Position numbers and translations under genes: made by a program. This document shows positions 8,945 to 18,491 of a stretch of 64,000 bases of DNA, one piece after another. Source of the stretch: Prochlorococcus sp. AG-409-A19 (lineage in GTDB: Bacteria > Cyanobacteriota > Cyanobacteriia > PCC-6307 > Cyanobiaceae); the NCBI GenBank assembly GCA_003216155.1, contig QCJH01000007.1, forward strand, positions 1 through 64,000. The letters are read 5' to 3'. Numbering within the stretch: position 1 is the stretch's first letter; each line of letters starts with the position of its first letter. The notes under the pieces were generated by a model. That model searched no databases. It saw only the letters and a list, made by a program, of their open reading frames with translations, and was not told the DNA's origin.

Positions 8945-10141
8945 ATGCTGATAAGAGAGATTCCAAGTGAAATTCTAATAGACAACGATTTGGTTGATTT
9001 CACCAGAGATTTAACCGACGAAAAAGACTGTATACAAATTTACTTGCACGAGGATGCTGGCAATGTTCAAGTACAAGGAGGCTCTCTAGGGAATCAAGTT
9101 ATAAGGAGTGTAGGAATGAATAATGCTGATCTTTATTTCTACAAGAAACTAATCGTTGAGTTAGATCAAATTATAGAACTAGACCTTGAAATCATAAGTG
9201 AGAAATCAAATGCAGATATATCTATATTTTATGATAGTGAGATCAATGTTGGAACTGATGGAGGTACTATTCTAGGATTAACAATACGAAATCAAAATAC
9301 TTCTGATAAGTCCTATGAGATTTTCCTCAATCAACCAGCCTTAGAAAATGATAATCGCTATCTAAGATATGCATTTATACATGAACTAGGTCACACACTT
9401 GGTCTTGAACATCCATTTAATAATGAGGATGGTGACATATTTGAGGGGATAAGTTCACCATGGGAAAGTGCTTATCCAGAAGAAACTGTGATGGCCTATA
9501 GAACCCCATATAAAGATGCATGGCCAAATTCCTTTAGTAACAATGATATAAATGCATTAATTAGTGTTTGGGGAGTGGAGTCTGAAGAAGTTCCTAATCC
9601 ATACAATTTAGGACAAGACTATCAATTAGAAAATATAAAAGACTTTAGTGGATTATTACATGCAGGTTCCGAAGACTCAGTTAAAGACAAGTATAAATAC
9701 CAAGGGGAAGCCGACCTAGATTTAGATGGAGAATTAGAAAATATATTTACCAATCAGGCTAGTGGTAGGTGGGTAAGTCTAGGTAGAAACCGCAATTTTG
9801 CCGATCATGGCGAAGGAGGCATAAGTAGAGTTGTGGGAATTTACAAGGATCCACTAGTTATTAATGGTACTGTCGAGGAATTTGGACCGTTTGATAGCCA
9901 AACAAGATTTCAAAAAGATCTTTTTGCTGACAATCTGAGCCTGGGTGTTGGTGGAGACTTCGATTGGGACGGTACAAGTGAGATCTACTGGCGTACAAAT
10001 GACGGAACTGCATTTTTACGCTCACTTCATCATGATGATGGAAATATCAGATATGCAAACTACCAAGATTTATCACAAATGAAGAATTACCTAAATAACA
10101 CGGGAAATAGTAATTTAATAGATATTGTCTTAGGCAAATAA
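8945..10141 (+). CDS. Secreted serralysin-like metzincin with shared C-terminal module
   Basis: The 398-residue protein has a metzincin zinc site HELGHTLGLEH (His146, His150, His156; Glu147) and a Met-turn VMAY around Met183. DINALISVWG near 201-210 resembles the end of M10/serralysin catalytic domains. No signal peptide is visible, as usual for type I secreted proteases, but there are no RTX repeats. Residues 225-398 are instead the module shared with the proteins at 35-46 kb: DLDLDGELE and DFDWDGTSE motifs, then YWRTNDGTAFLRSLHH, ending LIDIVLGK. Neighbouring exporter genes make this a plausible substrate, though a C39 exporter would not normally recognise a C-terminal tail. CTAG occurs twice upstream (8895-8898 and 8908-8911). 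Confidence 0.8.
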   Translation: MLIREIPSEILIDNDLVDFTRDLTDEKDCIQIYLHEDAGNVQVQGGSLGNQVIRSVGMNNADLYFYKKLIVELDQIIELDLEIISEKSNADISIFYDSEINVGTDGGTILGLTIRNQNTSDKSYEIFLNQPALENDNRYLRYAFIHELGHTLGLEHPFNNEDGDIFEGISSPWESAYPEETVMAYRTPYKDAWPNSFSNNDINALISVWGVESEEVPNPYNLGQDYQLENIKDFSGLLHAGSEDSVKDKYKYQGEADLDLDGELENIFTNQASGRWVSLGRNRNFADHGEGGISRVVGIYKDPLVINGTVEEFGPFDSQTRFQKDLFADNLSLGVGGDFDWDGTSEIYWRTNDGTAFLRSLHHDDGNIRYANYQDLSQMKNYLNNTGNSNLIDIVLGK

Positions 10142-10368
10142 CAAATATTCCATTACTCTATTAGAAGTTGAAGATAGATGCCCTGGAACTGATTAAAGAA
10201 ATTATTATCAAGTCCAAAATCACTAATTAATACCAAGTAAATACTTATAATTATCCTAGTAATTCAAATATATAAGCACATGAAAAATCATATAAGCTTA
10301 AAGAATTTACATTACTTATATTTGAAGATATTGAATAATCCAAAAATAAATCTTTCAAGCTAATTCTG

Positions 10369-10584
10369 TCAGACCCTATTAAGAAATAGCCTAAACAATA
10401 CAAGAAGTAAAATATTCAAAAAAATAAGAAGAGAAATTCTTAAAATAGGATTTTTGGTGCTTGAATTTACTGATATCTGATAACCTAATACATTGGCTAT
10501 TGTTTTCTTGCTTGAATCAAGTGAATCATCAGAAGGAATTGAGTCCGACTGAGGGATGGATTTATTCGATTTCGGATCAGTCAT
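10369..10584 (-). CDS. Possible small single-TM protein
   Basis: The 71-codon frame reads as a serine/aspartate-rich N-terminal half followed by one strongly hydrophobic helix at about 47-68 and a basic end (FLNRV). This layout is that of a tail-anchored small membrane protein. It has no close ribosome site and I know no family for it. It stands alone, antisense to its neighbours, in a 730-base gap, and nothing else in the gap (10142-10368 and 10585-10869) looks coding. It could be spurious. Confidence 0.4.
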   Translation of the reverse strand: MTDPKSNKSIPQSDSIPSDDSLDSSKKTIANVLGYQISVNSSTKNPILRISLLIFLNILLLVLFRLFLNRV

Positions 10585-10869
10585 TTGAATATAAAATTAA
10601 TGGGAAATATTAATAATAAGAATGATAGGCAATCCCTAGACAAAAAGCAATGATCAAAATGAGTTGTGTAAATATTGTCCTGAAATAAAATGATGATAAT
10701 TTACCAATTTAGAGATAATAACCTTGTTTTGCAATAACTGACTAAAGGTTTAGCGTATATACTATATTAAGTTGAAAGGATAAAAGGTAAAACTACTTAG
10801 TCCTGGAATCAATATGGTCTGACTAAATCATTCCTGATATATTAAACAGTTAGAATATGGAGAAAGACA

Positions 10870-13218
10870 TTGCCAGGGTTTGGAGATAAGAAAAAAAAAG
10901 CACCGAAGAAGTTGGCAAGTACTTCTCATAGGCGAACTCCTGATGAATTGAAAAAATCTGCAATAAGAAATCATATCGCTGGAAAAACTAGGGAAGCAGA
11001 ATACTTTTACGAAGCTTTTCTTGAAACTGGTAAAAATGATCCTGATATACTTTCTAATTTTGCTTTGATTTGCCAAGAATCTGGAAGGATCAAGAAGGCC
11101 TTAAAGATGTATGAAGATTGTATTAGATTATTTCCATCACACGCATTCTCATGCACAAATTTAGGTTACTTATATCTGATCATTGGAGAATTAGAAAAAG
11201 CAGAAGAAATCACCAGGAAGGCAATAGAGTTAGATCCAAAGATTGCAAACGCACATTCAACCCTAGGCTTGATTCTAAAAGAAAAAGGTAATATTGAGGA
11301 AGCCGAGGTTTCAATAAGAAAGTCTATAGAAATAAAACCTGATCTTTATGACTCTTATATAAATTTAGGGATAGTTCTCAAATCAAAAGGAGAGCTCAAG
11401 GAAGCTGAAGAAATGACATTGAAGGCTTTAGATATCGATCCCAAATCTGCTGATGCTTATTTAAATTTAGGAACAATTTTACAAGAAAGAGGAGACTATA
11501 AGCAAGCTGAAGAAGTAACAAGAAAAGCAATCATGATTAATCCCAAGATAAATGATGCAAATATAAATCTAGCTGTAATACTAAAAGAACTAGGGAAGTT
11601 AGAGCAAGCAGTATTTTATGCAAAGCAAGAATTAGAAATATCACCTGACAACAAAAGGTCATATTGTCTACTTAACATATTATTGCAAGAGGCTGAACTT
11701 TCTAAGTTATCAGTAAGTGATGTAAGAAGTGTATTAAAAAAACTCCTGCTTAGAAAAGATATTTCACATCAAGATTTATTTAGGGCAATAGACTCATTAA
11801 TATCAAAAAATAAGCTTGAAGAAATATATAATTCAGATTCAAATAACTTAAAACCTATATTATTCAAGCAAATAATCAATGATAAAGAGATTATTCAAGC
11901 TCTCAAGCTTCTAACTTTTAATAGTTTAAACTGGGAATTAGCATTAACAAAAATCAGAAGGTCTCTTTGTATACAAGCAACTAATCCTAATTTCAAACCA
12001 CAGAAAGCACTCTTAGAATTCACAATGGCTTTAGCTGAACAGTGCTTTTTAAATGAATATATCTACTTTCAAGAGGAAGATGAGAAGTCCATTATTGAAT
12101 TAATAGAGCATTCTATTTCAGAATCTGAAATAACTCAATTTCATGTTTCTCTCTTGGCATGCTACAAACCATTATATAAGTTAAATCAACTAAATAAAGA
12201 AAAAATGAAATTCAGTTCGAAATCATCTAGCTTTAATTCTCTTATAGAACTTCAATATAATGAGCCTCTAGAAGAGATGCAAATAACCAAAAGTATTAAG
12301 AAGATAGGTAATATAAACGACTCAGTATCAGTAGAAGTAAAAACCCAGTATGAACAAAATCCATATCCAAGGTGGAGATATACGTCATATATTAGTGAGA
12401 ATAAAATGACAATAATATCTGCTATTAATAATGAGATAAAGCCTAATAGAATTGAAAATGAAAATGAAAATGAAAAGAAAAAGTGTCAGGTCCTAATCGC
12501 AGGTTGTGGAACTGGGAAACAGATCTTCGATGCAACAGGATATATTAATGCAGAGATTACAGCAATTGACCTTAGTTCTTCTAGTATCGCTTATGCACAA
12601 AGAAAAGCTAACGAGTATGGTATAGAAAATATAAGATTCATTGAGATGGATATACTTCAACTTCCATTGCTAAATGAGAAGTTTGATCTTATCGAGTGCA
12701 GTGGAGTTCTTCATCATATGCACTCTCCTGAAAAAGGGCTAGGCGCAATAATCAATAGTCTTGAGAGTTCAGGGTATTTAAAGTTAGGCTTATATAGTGA
12801 GTTGGCAAGACAAGAAGTTGTAAAAGCAAGGAAAATAATATCAGACCAAAATATTGAGGCCGATAATAAGGGTATAAGCTTCTTCAGAAATAGTATATTC
12901 AATAAAGAATTACCACCCTTGACAAATCTCTTCCAATGGAGTGATTTCTATACAACTTCTATGTGTCGGGATCTCTGCTTTCATGTTCAAGAGCATCGTT
13001 ATTCGATAAATGCCATCAAGGTCTTACTAAACAGGTTTAACTTAGATTTTTTAGGCTTTATACTTCCCCACCATGTCAAGAGTCAATACGCGAAATTATA
13101 CCCTAATGATAAAACTCAAGTAAGCTTGGAAAATTGGAATAAGTATGAAGAGAGATATCCAAATACATTCAGATCTATGTTTCAGTTTTGGGTAAAGAAA
13201 AATGAATACAGACCTTAA
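10870..13218 (+). CDS. TPR-repeat protein fused to a SAM-dependent methyltransferase
   Basis: The 782-residue protein begins at TTG; GGAG lies 7 bases upstream and an in-frame stop lies just before, so no better start exists. About seven tetratricopeptide repeats fill residues 25-265 (for example AHSTLGLILKEKGNIEEAE). A helical linker follows. A class I methyltransferase domain begins near 485 with QYEQNPYPRW, with motif I VLIAGCGTGKQ near 538, an acidic end IDLSSSS and the DLIECSGVLHHM strand near 605. TPR-methyltransferase fusions are typical of marine picocyanobacterial islands; the acceptor is unknown. The next gene overlaps its end by 17 bases, so both are probably coupled. Confidence 0.8.
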   Translation: MPGFGDKKKKAPKKLASTSHRRTPDELKKSAIRNHIAGKTREAEYFYEAFLETGKNDPDILSNFALICQESGRIKKALKMYEDCIRLFPSHAFSCTNLGYLYLIIGELEKAEEITRKAIELDPKIANAHSTLGLILKEKGNIEEAEVSIRKSIEIKPDLYDSYINLGIVLKSKGELKEAEEMTLKALDIDPKSADAYLNLGTILQERGDYKQAEEVTRKAIMINPKINDANINLAVILKELGKLEQAVFYAKQELEISPDNKRSYCLLNILLQEAELSKLSVSDVRSVLKKLLLRKDISHQDLFRAIDSLISKNKLEEIYNSDSNNLKPILFKQIINDKEIIQALKLLTFNSLNWELALTKIRRSLCIQATNPNFKPQKALLEFTMALAEQCFLNEYIYFQEEDEKSIIELIEHSISESEITQFHVSLLACYKPLYKLNQLNKEKMKFSSKSSSFNSLIELQYNEPLEEMQITKSIKKIGNINDSVSVEVKTQYEQNPYPRWRYTSYISENKMTIISAINNEIKPNRIENENENEKKKCQVLIAGCGTGKQIFDATGYINAEITAIDLSSSSIAYAQRKANEYGIENIRFIEMDILQLPLLNEKFDLIECSGVLHHMHSPEKGLGAIINSLESSGYLKLGLYSELARQEVVKARKIISDQNIEADNKGISFFRNSIFNKELPPLTNLFQWSDFYTTSMCRDLCFHVQEHRYSINAIKVLLNRFNLDFLGFILPHHVKSQYAKLYPNDKTQVSLENWNKYEERYPNTFRSMFQFWVKKNEYRP

Positions 13219-14005
13219 GATTCCAAGTAAATTTATCTTCACCATAACTGCAGGCAGAACTGGAACTGCTTGGTTAACAGAGTTTATCAAGGTTAATTCT
13301 TCTATTTTAAGTGTTCATGAATATCTAGATTTTAATGATTTTGGAACAAAGATGCCAGACATAAGAACAATGAGAACATTTAACGAGGTAGGGATGACAA
13401 AGTATGTGATTGGTTTTTGGAATGAGAAATTTAAATCAATTAAATATTCCGAAGACTATTGTGAATCAAATCATACTTTAGCAAAGTGTGGTCTTATAGA
13501 GTATTTGATAAATTTCACATCTCTAAGAAAAGAAATTAATCTAATTGTTCTTAGGAGAAATAAAGAAAACCAAGCACTTAGCTACTTGGAAAGGAATGAT
13601 TTCCAAAATATTACAATTCACTGGCAATGGTATCTAAGTCCTAAATACAGAAAAAATATTTTAGATCCAAAACCATTCATTGAGCATGGAATCATTGGAA
13701 TTGTTTTCTGGTATATATATGAGATGGAAGTACGTCAGGAATATTATAGAATAATATATCAAAGATATTTTAGGTTTCATATTGCTTACCTAGAAGAGAT
13801 AACAAATAAAATTGGTGCTGAGAAGTTTGCCAAATCACTTGGTCTCAATAATGAGATTAAAGTACCTCCTCCAAAGAATCAACAACTGGCTAGATCCTCA
13901 AATCAAGAACTACTCAAAAAAATCAAGTCATTCCATTCAAGAATTAATATAGATAGTTTAAAAATAGCTAAAGAGTTCGTTCGATGTGGAAGAACCCTGG
14001 GCTAA
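13202..14005 (+). CDS. Sulfotransferase-like P-loop protein
   Basis: The 267-residue protein opens with the strand-loop FTITAGRTGTAWLTEF (residues 13-28), which matches the 5'-phosphosulfate loop of PAPS-dependent sulfotransferases. A second stretch, INLIVLRRNKENQALSYLE at about 113-131, fits the 3'-phosphate-binding RxxxxxxxS segment of that fold. The rest is helical. It overlaps the TPR-methyltransferase gene by 17 bases, so the two may modify the same glycan or surface molecule. The specific acceptor cannot be told. Confidence is good for the fold and low for the substrate. Confidence 0.65.
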   Translation: MNTDLKIPSKFIFTITAGRTGTAWLTEFIKVNSSILSVHEYLDFNDFGTKMPDIRTMRTFNEVGMTKYVIGFWNEKFKSIKYSEDYCESNHTLAKCGLIEYLINFTSLRKEINLIVLRRNKENQALSYLERNDFQNITIHWQWYLSPKYRKNILDPKPFIEHGIIGIVFWYIYEMEVRQEYYRIIYQRYFRFHIAYLEEITNKIGAEKFAKSLGLNNEIKVPPPKNQQLARSSNQELLKKIKSFHSRINIDSLKIAKEFVRCGRTLG

Positions 14006-14071
14006 AGTTAAGTTCATTAGCCAAATGCGAATAATAACGCTAGGTTATAACCAATGAAATCATTTTATTAA

Positions 14072-14452
14072 ATGCCTAGTCTCTCTATTCAAAAATGTCT
14101 TGATTATCTTGGTAGAGCATGCCTTGCTGCTATTTTCATAATAGCTATACCTGTCAAGATAACTAATTTTTCGAACGTAGTTTCAAGCATTGTTTCAAGA
14201 GGTATTCCAGAACCAATAGCTTTAGTTCTATTATTATTAGCAATTGTATTGCTAATAATTGGCACAATTTTACTTATATTCTCTAATAATCAAAAGATTG
14301 GCGCTTCACTTCTAATAATCTTCTTGGTACCAACAACTATTATTTTTCATATTGTGCCTTTTCAAACACAAGCAGTTTTTGTAAATCTTGGTTTAATAGG
14401 TGGCCTAATCATTGCAATGACAAGGCCAGAATTGAAAGAAGGTGAATGGTGA
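14072..14452 (+). CDS. DoxX-family membrane protein
   Basis: A 126-residue protein with four predicted membrane helices and the DoxX-type N-terminus YLGRACLAAIFIIAIPVKITNF, followed by a GIPEPIALVLLLLAIVLLIIG segment. DoxX-like proteins are small quinone-linked or redox-associated membrane proteins with poorly defined function. The gene stands alone on the plus strand between the accessory region and a convergent pair of small genes; its stop abuts the stop of the next, minus-strand gene. Confidence 0.7.
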   Translation: MPSLSIQKCLDYLGRACLAAIFIIAIPVKITNFSNVVSSIVSRGIPEPIALVLLLLAIVLLIIGTILLIFSNNQKIGASLLIIFLVPTTIIFHIVPFQTQAVFVNLGLIGGLIIAMTRPELKEGEW

Positions 14453-14638
14453 TTATTTCATTTCCTTTTCTCTTCTTATTTGATGCATGGCCTCTAATTC
14501 ATTATATACTTTTCTCAGCCTCTCCTGAATATCATCTAAATCATTAATACTATTCAATGCTTTCATTGCATTAATGATATTCTCCTTGGCATCAATTAAG
14601 CTTCGACATTCTGGGCTTCCTGGCTCATAAGAGGACAT
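14453..14638 (-). CDS. Conserved-looking small helical protein, unknown
   Basis: A 61-residue, charged, all-helical protein (NDLDDIQERLRKVYNELEAMHQIRREKEMK). I do not recognise it. It is the second gene of a minus-strand pair: its start lies 14 bases inside the end of the upstream 126-residue gene. That overlap and the clean amphipathic helix pattern favour a real gene. Confidence 0.6.
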   Translation of the reverse strand: MSSYEPGSPECRSLIDAKENIINAMKALNSINDLDDIQERLRKVYNELEAMHQIRREKEMK

Positions 14639-15005
14639 TAGCTTTATCTGAAAGCAATACCTTAAACCAATCTTCGGATTTAGTCACTCTTGCTTTTTCT
14701 TTTCCTTTTAAAGTCATAGAAAACTTTGGATTCCCTTGATGATTAATTTCAACTATATCTACATTTCCAATCATCCACATTCTCATCAGCACTTGACCTT
14801 CGTTCAACTTTGACTCATGATCTCTACACCTTTCTGCAACTGTTAAAAACCAATCTAAAAGCAGTTTAGCCTTACCCTTATCACCAGAGAAAAGAGAAAG
14901 AGTGGCTTGATCAATTTCATTAGGGTTTTCCTTCTTAAGTGATATTCGAAGGTTTGCGTTTAGCAGACTGATCAGATCTTGTTCCACCGCTAGAGTGCAG
15001 TTCAT
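14625..15005 (-). CDS. Hypothetical cyanobacterial protein
   Basis: A 126-residue soluble protein, probably mixed alpha/beta (LLNANLRISLKKENPNE, then GKAKLLLDWFLTVAERCRDHE and IVEINHQGNPKFSMTLKGKEKA). No membrane segment or known motif is seen. It overlaps the following 61-residue gene by 14 bases and appears to form a two-gene unit with it. The function is unknown. Confidence 0.65.
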   Translation of the reverse strand: MNCTLAVEQDLISLLNANLRISLKKENPNEIDQATLSLFSGDKGKAKLLLDWFLTVAERCRDHESKLNEGQVLMRMWMIGNVDIVEINHQGNPKFSMTLKGKEKARVTKSEDWFKVLLSDKANVLL

Positions 15006-15164
15006 TCTGAAGTTATAAGAGATCTTCAGAAAAGCAAGTGGTATGCCATGACTTCCAAAAAGTCCTAGTCTGATTTAAGTAAAGTAATTTTGTTTGTCAG
15101 CCTGAAGTTCCTAAGCTTGTACTTATGATTATATTGATATTGAATAAGATAGAATGTTTTTCTC

Positions 15165-15551
15165 TTAAGTACTTAAATTAAAACACCTATTCAAGTGAGC
15201 AACTAAGTTATTACTTTGAGAATGATTGCCTGAAATCCCCATCAATCCCAGCCAAAAAGTGCCATCATTCTTTAACACCAATACTGGTTTTGTGATGCCT
15301 AGACCAAAAGACTCTAATAGAGACATACCAAGCAACTTAGATACTGATTTACCTTTTGGATGGAGGCGAAGTCTTTCCATTAATGGGTCAATCTGAGAAA
15401 AAGAAACGAAAGTAGCAATTTGAGAATCTGTAATCAGAATTACTCCATCTAGCCAACGCACCTCCATTAGCAACTCCTCTATCGAGGAAATAAGAGAGGG
15501 GAGCGGGAAAGACACTGAATCCCTTTTCTTTATACTTTCTTCATACTCCAT
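15165..15551 (-). CDS. Hypothetical cyanobacterial protein
   Basis: A 128-residue protein without membrane segments. It has a plausible alpha/beta core (WLDGVILITDSQIATFVSFSQ; KPVLVLKNDGTFWLGLMGI). I do not recognise the family. It lies 40 bases downstream of menG on the same strand, so it may share its transcript. The function cannot be inferred beyond that. Confidence 0.6.
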   Translation of the reverse strand: MEYEESIKKRDSVSFPLPSLISSIEELLMEVRWLDGVILITDSQIATFVSFSQIDPLMERLRLHPKGKSVSKLLGMSLLESFGLGITKPVLVLKNDGTFWLGLMGISGNHSQSNNLVAHLNRCFNLST

Positions 15552-15591
15552 TCATAGGCTCTTCCGCATGAGTCTTTTTACCCTCTTAGAG

Positions 15592-16293
15592 TCAGGCCTT
15601 TAAAAGCAGGGCACCCATTTGATTTGCTGCCAAAGGCCTATGAAGTGCTTTTGAAAATCCTGCTTCAAGAGCCAATTCTTCTTGCTCTTTACCCGAAGGG
15701 AAATTCTTAATACTTGCCTCTAAATACGCATATTCCTTTCGCATCCCTAACTTTGCAGCCATTGGCACTACTAACTTACGCAAATAAAACTGCTGAAAAC
15801 GGCCAGTAATAGTGCCCTCATTCGTCTTATTAAAATCAAGAATTCCTGCACTAGCTCCTTTCCTCAAAAGCCTTCGAAGCTCTATTAAGCCAGCCAAAGG
15901 GTCTGATAAATTCCTCAATCCATATGCCATAACTGCTCCATCAAAAGTATTCGAGTCAAGGCCAGTTGCCAAAGCATCTGCCTTCATCCACGAAATATTC
16001 AACAATGAAATCTTTTGAGCTCTTTTAACTGCCTTGGCCAAGGGCTCTTCTGCTGCATCAAAACCTAAAACTGCTCCGCCAGGGCCTAATCGACGTGCCA
16101 ACTCAATCGCCATATCTCCTGTACCACAGCAAACATCAATCCAATACCCTCCAGATTGAGGATCAACCCAAGAAATTAGTTGCTTTTTCCAAACACGATG
16201 AAGACCTAAACTAAAAAGATCATTTAATCGGTCATAACTTGGAGCAATAGAATTAAATAGCTTCTTTACCTCTATAGGGTCCGTTGCTTTCAC
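15592..16293 (-). CDS. menG: Demethylphylloquinone/ubiquinone-type C-methyltransferase (MenG/UbiE)
   Basis: A 233-residue class I methyltransferase of the UbiE/MenG family. The N-terminal family motif SIAPSYDRLNDLFSLGLHRVWKK is at about 14-36, the SAM loop VCCGTGDMA at about 54-62 and the VMAYGLRNLSDP segment near 121. In cyanobacteria this enzyme performs the final methylation that gives phylloquinone, the photosystem I electron carrier. Length and motifs are complete. It is transcribed with the 128-residue gene downstream and lies 168 bases from hisF. Confidence 0.93.
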   Translation of the reverse strand: MKATDPIEVKKLFNSIAPSYDRLNDLFSLGLHRVWKKQLISWVDPQSGGYWIDVCCGTGDMAIELARRLGPGGAVLGFDAAEEPLAKAVKRAQKISLLNISWMKADALATGLDSNTFDGAVMAYGLRNLSDPLAGLIELRRLLRKGASAGILDFNKTNEGTITGRFQQFYLRKLVVPMAAKLGMRKEYAYLEASIKNFPSGKEQEELALEAGFSKALHRPLAANQMGALLLKA

Positions 16294-16461
16294 AGCATTA
16301 TCTCCACACTTGATTGAATAAACTCATTGGCAGAACCCCAAACCCTATTTTTGATTTAATTTACCATTTCATAGCTGGTCTGATAAGTAAAATTAATCTA
16401 TTTAATAAAGTATTTCTCGCCTGAAGATATCTTTCACCTTCCAAATCTAAGGGCTAAATAG

Positions 16462-17244
16462 TTAACTAGTTTTGTTTTCTAAGGGCCTTATATTTAAACC
16501 TCTTAGAATTAAATCCTCTTTTATTTCTTCCACTGTAAAAACACCATCATGCAGTAATGATGCCAATAAAGCAGCCGAAGCATTCCCTTTTGTAAAAGCT
16601 TCAGCAATGTGATCAAGAGAGCCTGCCCCCCCTGAAGCTATTACAGGTATTGGCACAGATTCAGCAATAGTATTCGTCAAATCCAAGTCATAACCAGCTT
16701 GTGTTCCATCTCCATCCATTGAAGTCAACAAAATTTCACCAGCACCTAGTTCAAATACCTTTCTAGCCCAATTAACAACATCCAAACCTGTTCTCTTCCT
16801 TCCTCCCTTTACAAAAACCTCCCATCCAAAATCACTTTGAGATTTTCTTCTTGCATCAATAGCCACAACAATGCACTGACTTCCAAATCTGTCTGCTCCT
16901 TGTGAAACCAATTGAGGGTTACTCACAGCAGAAGAATTAAGACTTACCTTGTCTGCTCCAGCTCGTAAAAGCTCTGTAATGCCCTGAATAGAGGCAATCC
17001 CACCACCAACTGTAAAAGGAATGGTTACAGCTTCTGCTGTTCGGCGAACCAATTCAACCAACGTTGCCCTTCCTTCATGGCTTGCAGCAATGTCAAGAAA
17101 AACAAGTTCATCAGCACCAGCATTGCTGTAATTGCAGGCCAGCTCTACAGGATCACCGGCATCTCTAAGTCCAACAAAATTGACGCCCTTGACCACACGG
17201 CCTTCCGCAACATCAAGACAAGGAATTAATCGGAGAGCAACCAT
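16462..17244 (-). CDS. hisF: Imidazole glycerol phosphate synthase subunit HisF
   Basis: This full-length 260-residue TIM barrel catalyses cyclisation in histidine biosynthesis with ammonia from HisH. The start [18 protein letters not shown] carries the first catalytic Asp. The phosphate-binding motifs FTVGGGI and VIASGGAGS are present, as is the second catalytic Asp region LTSMDGDGT. It is a single gene in the minus direction, divergent from the DUF2862 gene. Confidence 0.96.
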   Translation of the reverse strand: MVALRLIPCLDVAEGRVVKGVNFVGLRDAGDPVELACNYSNAGADELVFLDIAASHEGRATLVELVRRTAEAVTIPFTVGGGIASIQGITELLRAGADKVSLNSSAVSNPQLVSQGADRFGSQCIVVAIDARRKSQSDFGWEVFVKGGRKRTGLDVVNWARKVFELGAGEILLTSMDGDGTQAGYDLDLTNTIAESVPIPVIASGGAGSLDHIAEAFTKGNASAALLASLLHDGVFTVEEIKEDLILRGLNIRPLENKTS

Positions 17245-17302
17245 TTAGATTTTCAGTAGAGGCGACTGTTAGTGTTGCGCCAACATATAAGCCTTGCAGG
17301 CC

Positions 17303-17527
17303 ATGTCACAGGCTGCCACTCTTAGCAGAATTGGTTCGAAGGTCAGAATTGACCTTGATCTTGTAAAAGATCGAATCCCAGGAACTCTTGCTAAAAAAAT
17401 CAAAGACAATCCACGAGGCACTGTCATTGATTACAAAATGACTGATGGCCAAGGTATTGGTTTGGTTATAGAACTAGGCGATGGGTCGACCAGCTGGTTC
17501 TTTAACGAAGAAATCGGTCGCTCCTGA
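17303..17527 (+). CDS. DUF2862-type small cyanobacterial protein
   Basis: A small beta-rich protein (KVRIDLDLVKDRIPGTL, GTVIDYKMTDGQGIGLVIELGDGSTSWFF) of the cyanobacterial DUF2862 kind found beside chlG. I take the ATG at 17303 rather than the TTG at 17294, because the shorter form begins MSQAATL and neither has a strong ribosome site. Eleven bases separate it from chlG, so it heads a chlG/PBP operon. Its function is unknown. Confidence 0.75.
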   Translation: MSQAATLSRIGSKVRIDLDLVKDRIPGTLAKKIKDNPRGTVIDYKMTDGQGIGLVIELGDGSTSWFFNEEIGRS

Positions 17528-17537
17528 GGCTCAATAA

Positions 17538-18491
17538 GTGAGCGACGCACGCCAGCTCCTTGGAATCAAAGGGGCATCTGAAACTAAAAGCATCTGGAAG
17601 CTCCGCCTCCAGCTAATGAAGCCAATTACTTGGATTCCTCTTTTATGGGGAGTTATCTGCGGAGCTGCAGCAAGCGGCCATTTTCAATGGCGAATTGCCG
17701 ACGTAATTGCTTCTATTGCATGCATGGTCATGAGTGGACCACTCCTTGCTGGCTATACCCAAACAATTAATGATTACTACGATCGCGAGATCGATGCAAT
17801 CAATGAGCCAAATCGTCCTATTCCCTCTGGCGCAATTCCACTTGCACAAGTAAAGCTACAAATCTGGGTACTATTACTTGCAGGATTAGGGGTGGCATAT
17901 GGACTTGATATGTGGGCTAAGCATTCAATTCCCTCAGTTCTCTTACTTGCATTAGGAGGATCTTTTGTCAGTTTTATTTATTCTGCACCTCCTTTAAAAC
18001 TTAAGCAAAATGGCTGGCTAGGAAATTACGCTCTTGGAGCTAGCTACATAGCATTGCCATGGTGGGCTGGCCAGGCTCTTTTTGGGAAACTGACATGGAC
18101 AACAGCTTTTCTTACCCTCGCTTACAGCTTGGCAGGACTAGGAATAGCCGTAATTAATGACTTCAAAAGCGTAGAGGGAGATAAAGCACTAGGACTACAA
18201 TCTTTACCAGTAGCTTTTGGAATAAAGAAAGCCAGCTGGATAAGTGCAGGAATGATTGATATTTTCCAATTAGCAATGGTTTTAGTTTTAATTGCAATTA
18301 ACCAACACTTAGCTGCAGTGATTTTGATACTTCTAATAATTCCTCAAATGACTTTTCAAGACATATGGCTATTACGTGATCCATTAGCTTTTGATGTGAA
18401 ATATCAAGCTAGTGCACAACCATTCCTAATACTTGGAATGCTTGTAACAGCCCTCGCAATAGGCCATAGCCCGCTCACCCAAGGATTGTGA
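17538..18491 (+). CDS. chlG: Chlorophyll synthase ChlG
   Basis: This 317-residue polytopic UbiA-family prenyltransferase attaches the phytyl or geranylgeranyl chain to (divinyl) chlorophyllide, the last step of chlorophyll synthesis. The diphosphate/Mg motif NDYYDREIDAINEPNRP near residue 77 and the second Asp motif NDFKSVEGDKALG near 208 are both seen, with about eight membrane helices. It starts at GTG with GAGG nine bases upstream. The last codons overlap the GTG start of the PBP gene by 4 bases. Confidence 0.95.
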   Translation: MSDARQLLGIKGASETKSIWKLRLQLMKPITWIPLLWGVICGAAASGHFQWRIADVIASIACMVMSGPLLAGYTQTINDYYDREIDAINEPNRPIPSGAIPLAQVKLQIWVLLLAGLGVAYGLDMWAKHSIPSVLLLALGGSFVSFIYSAPPLKLKQNGWLGNYALGASYIALPWWAGQALFGKLTWTTAFLTLAYSLAGLGIAVINDFKSVEGDKALGLQSLPVAFGIKKASWISAGMIDIFQLAMVLVLIAINQHLAAVILILLIIPQMTFQDIWLLRDPLAFDVKYQASAQPFLILGMLVTALAIGHSPLTQGL

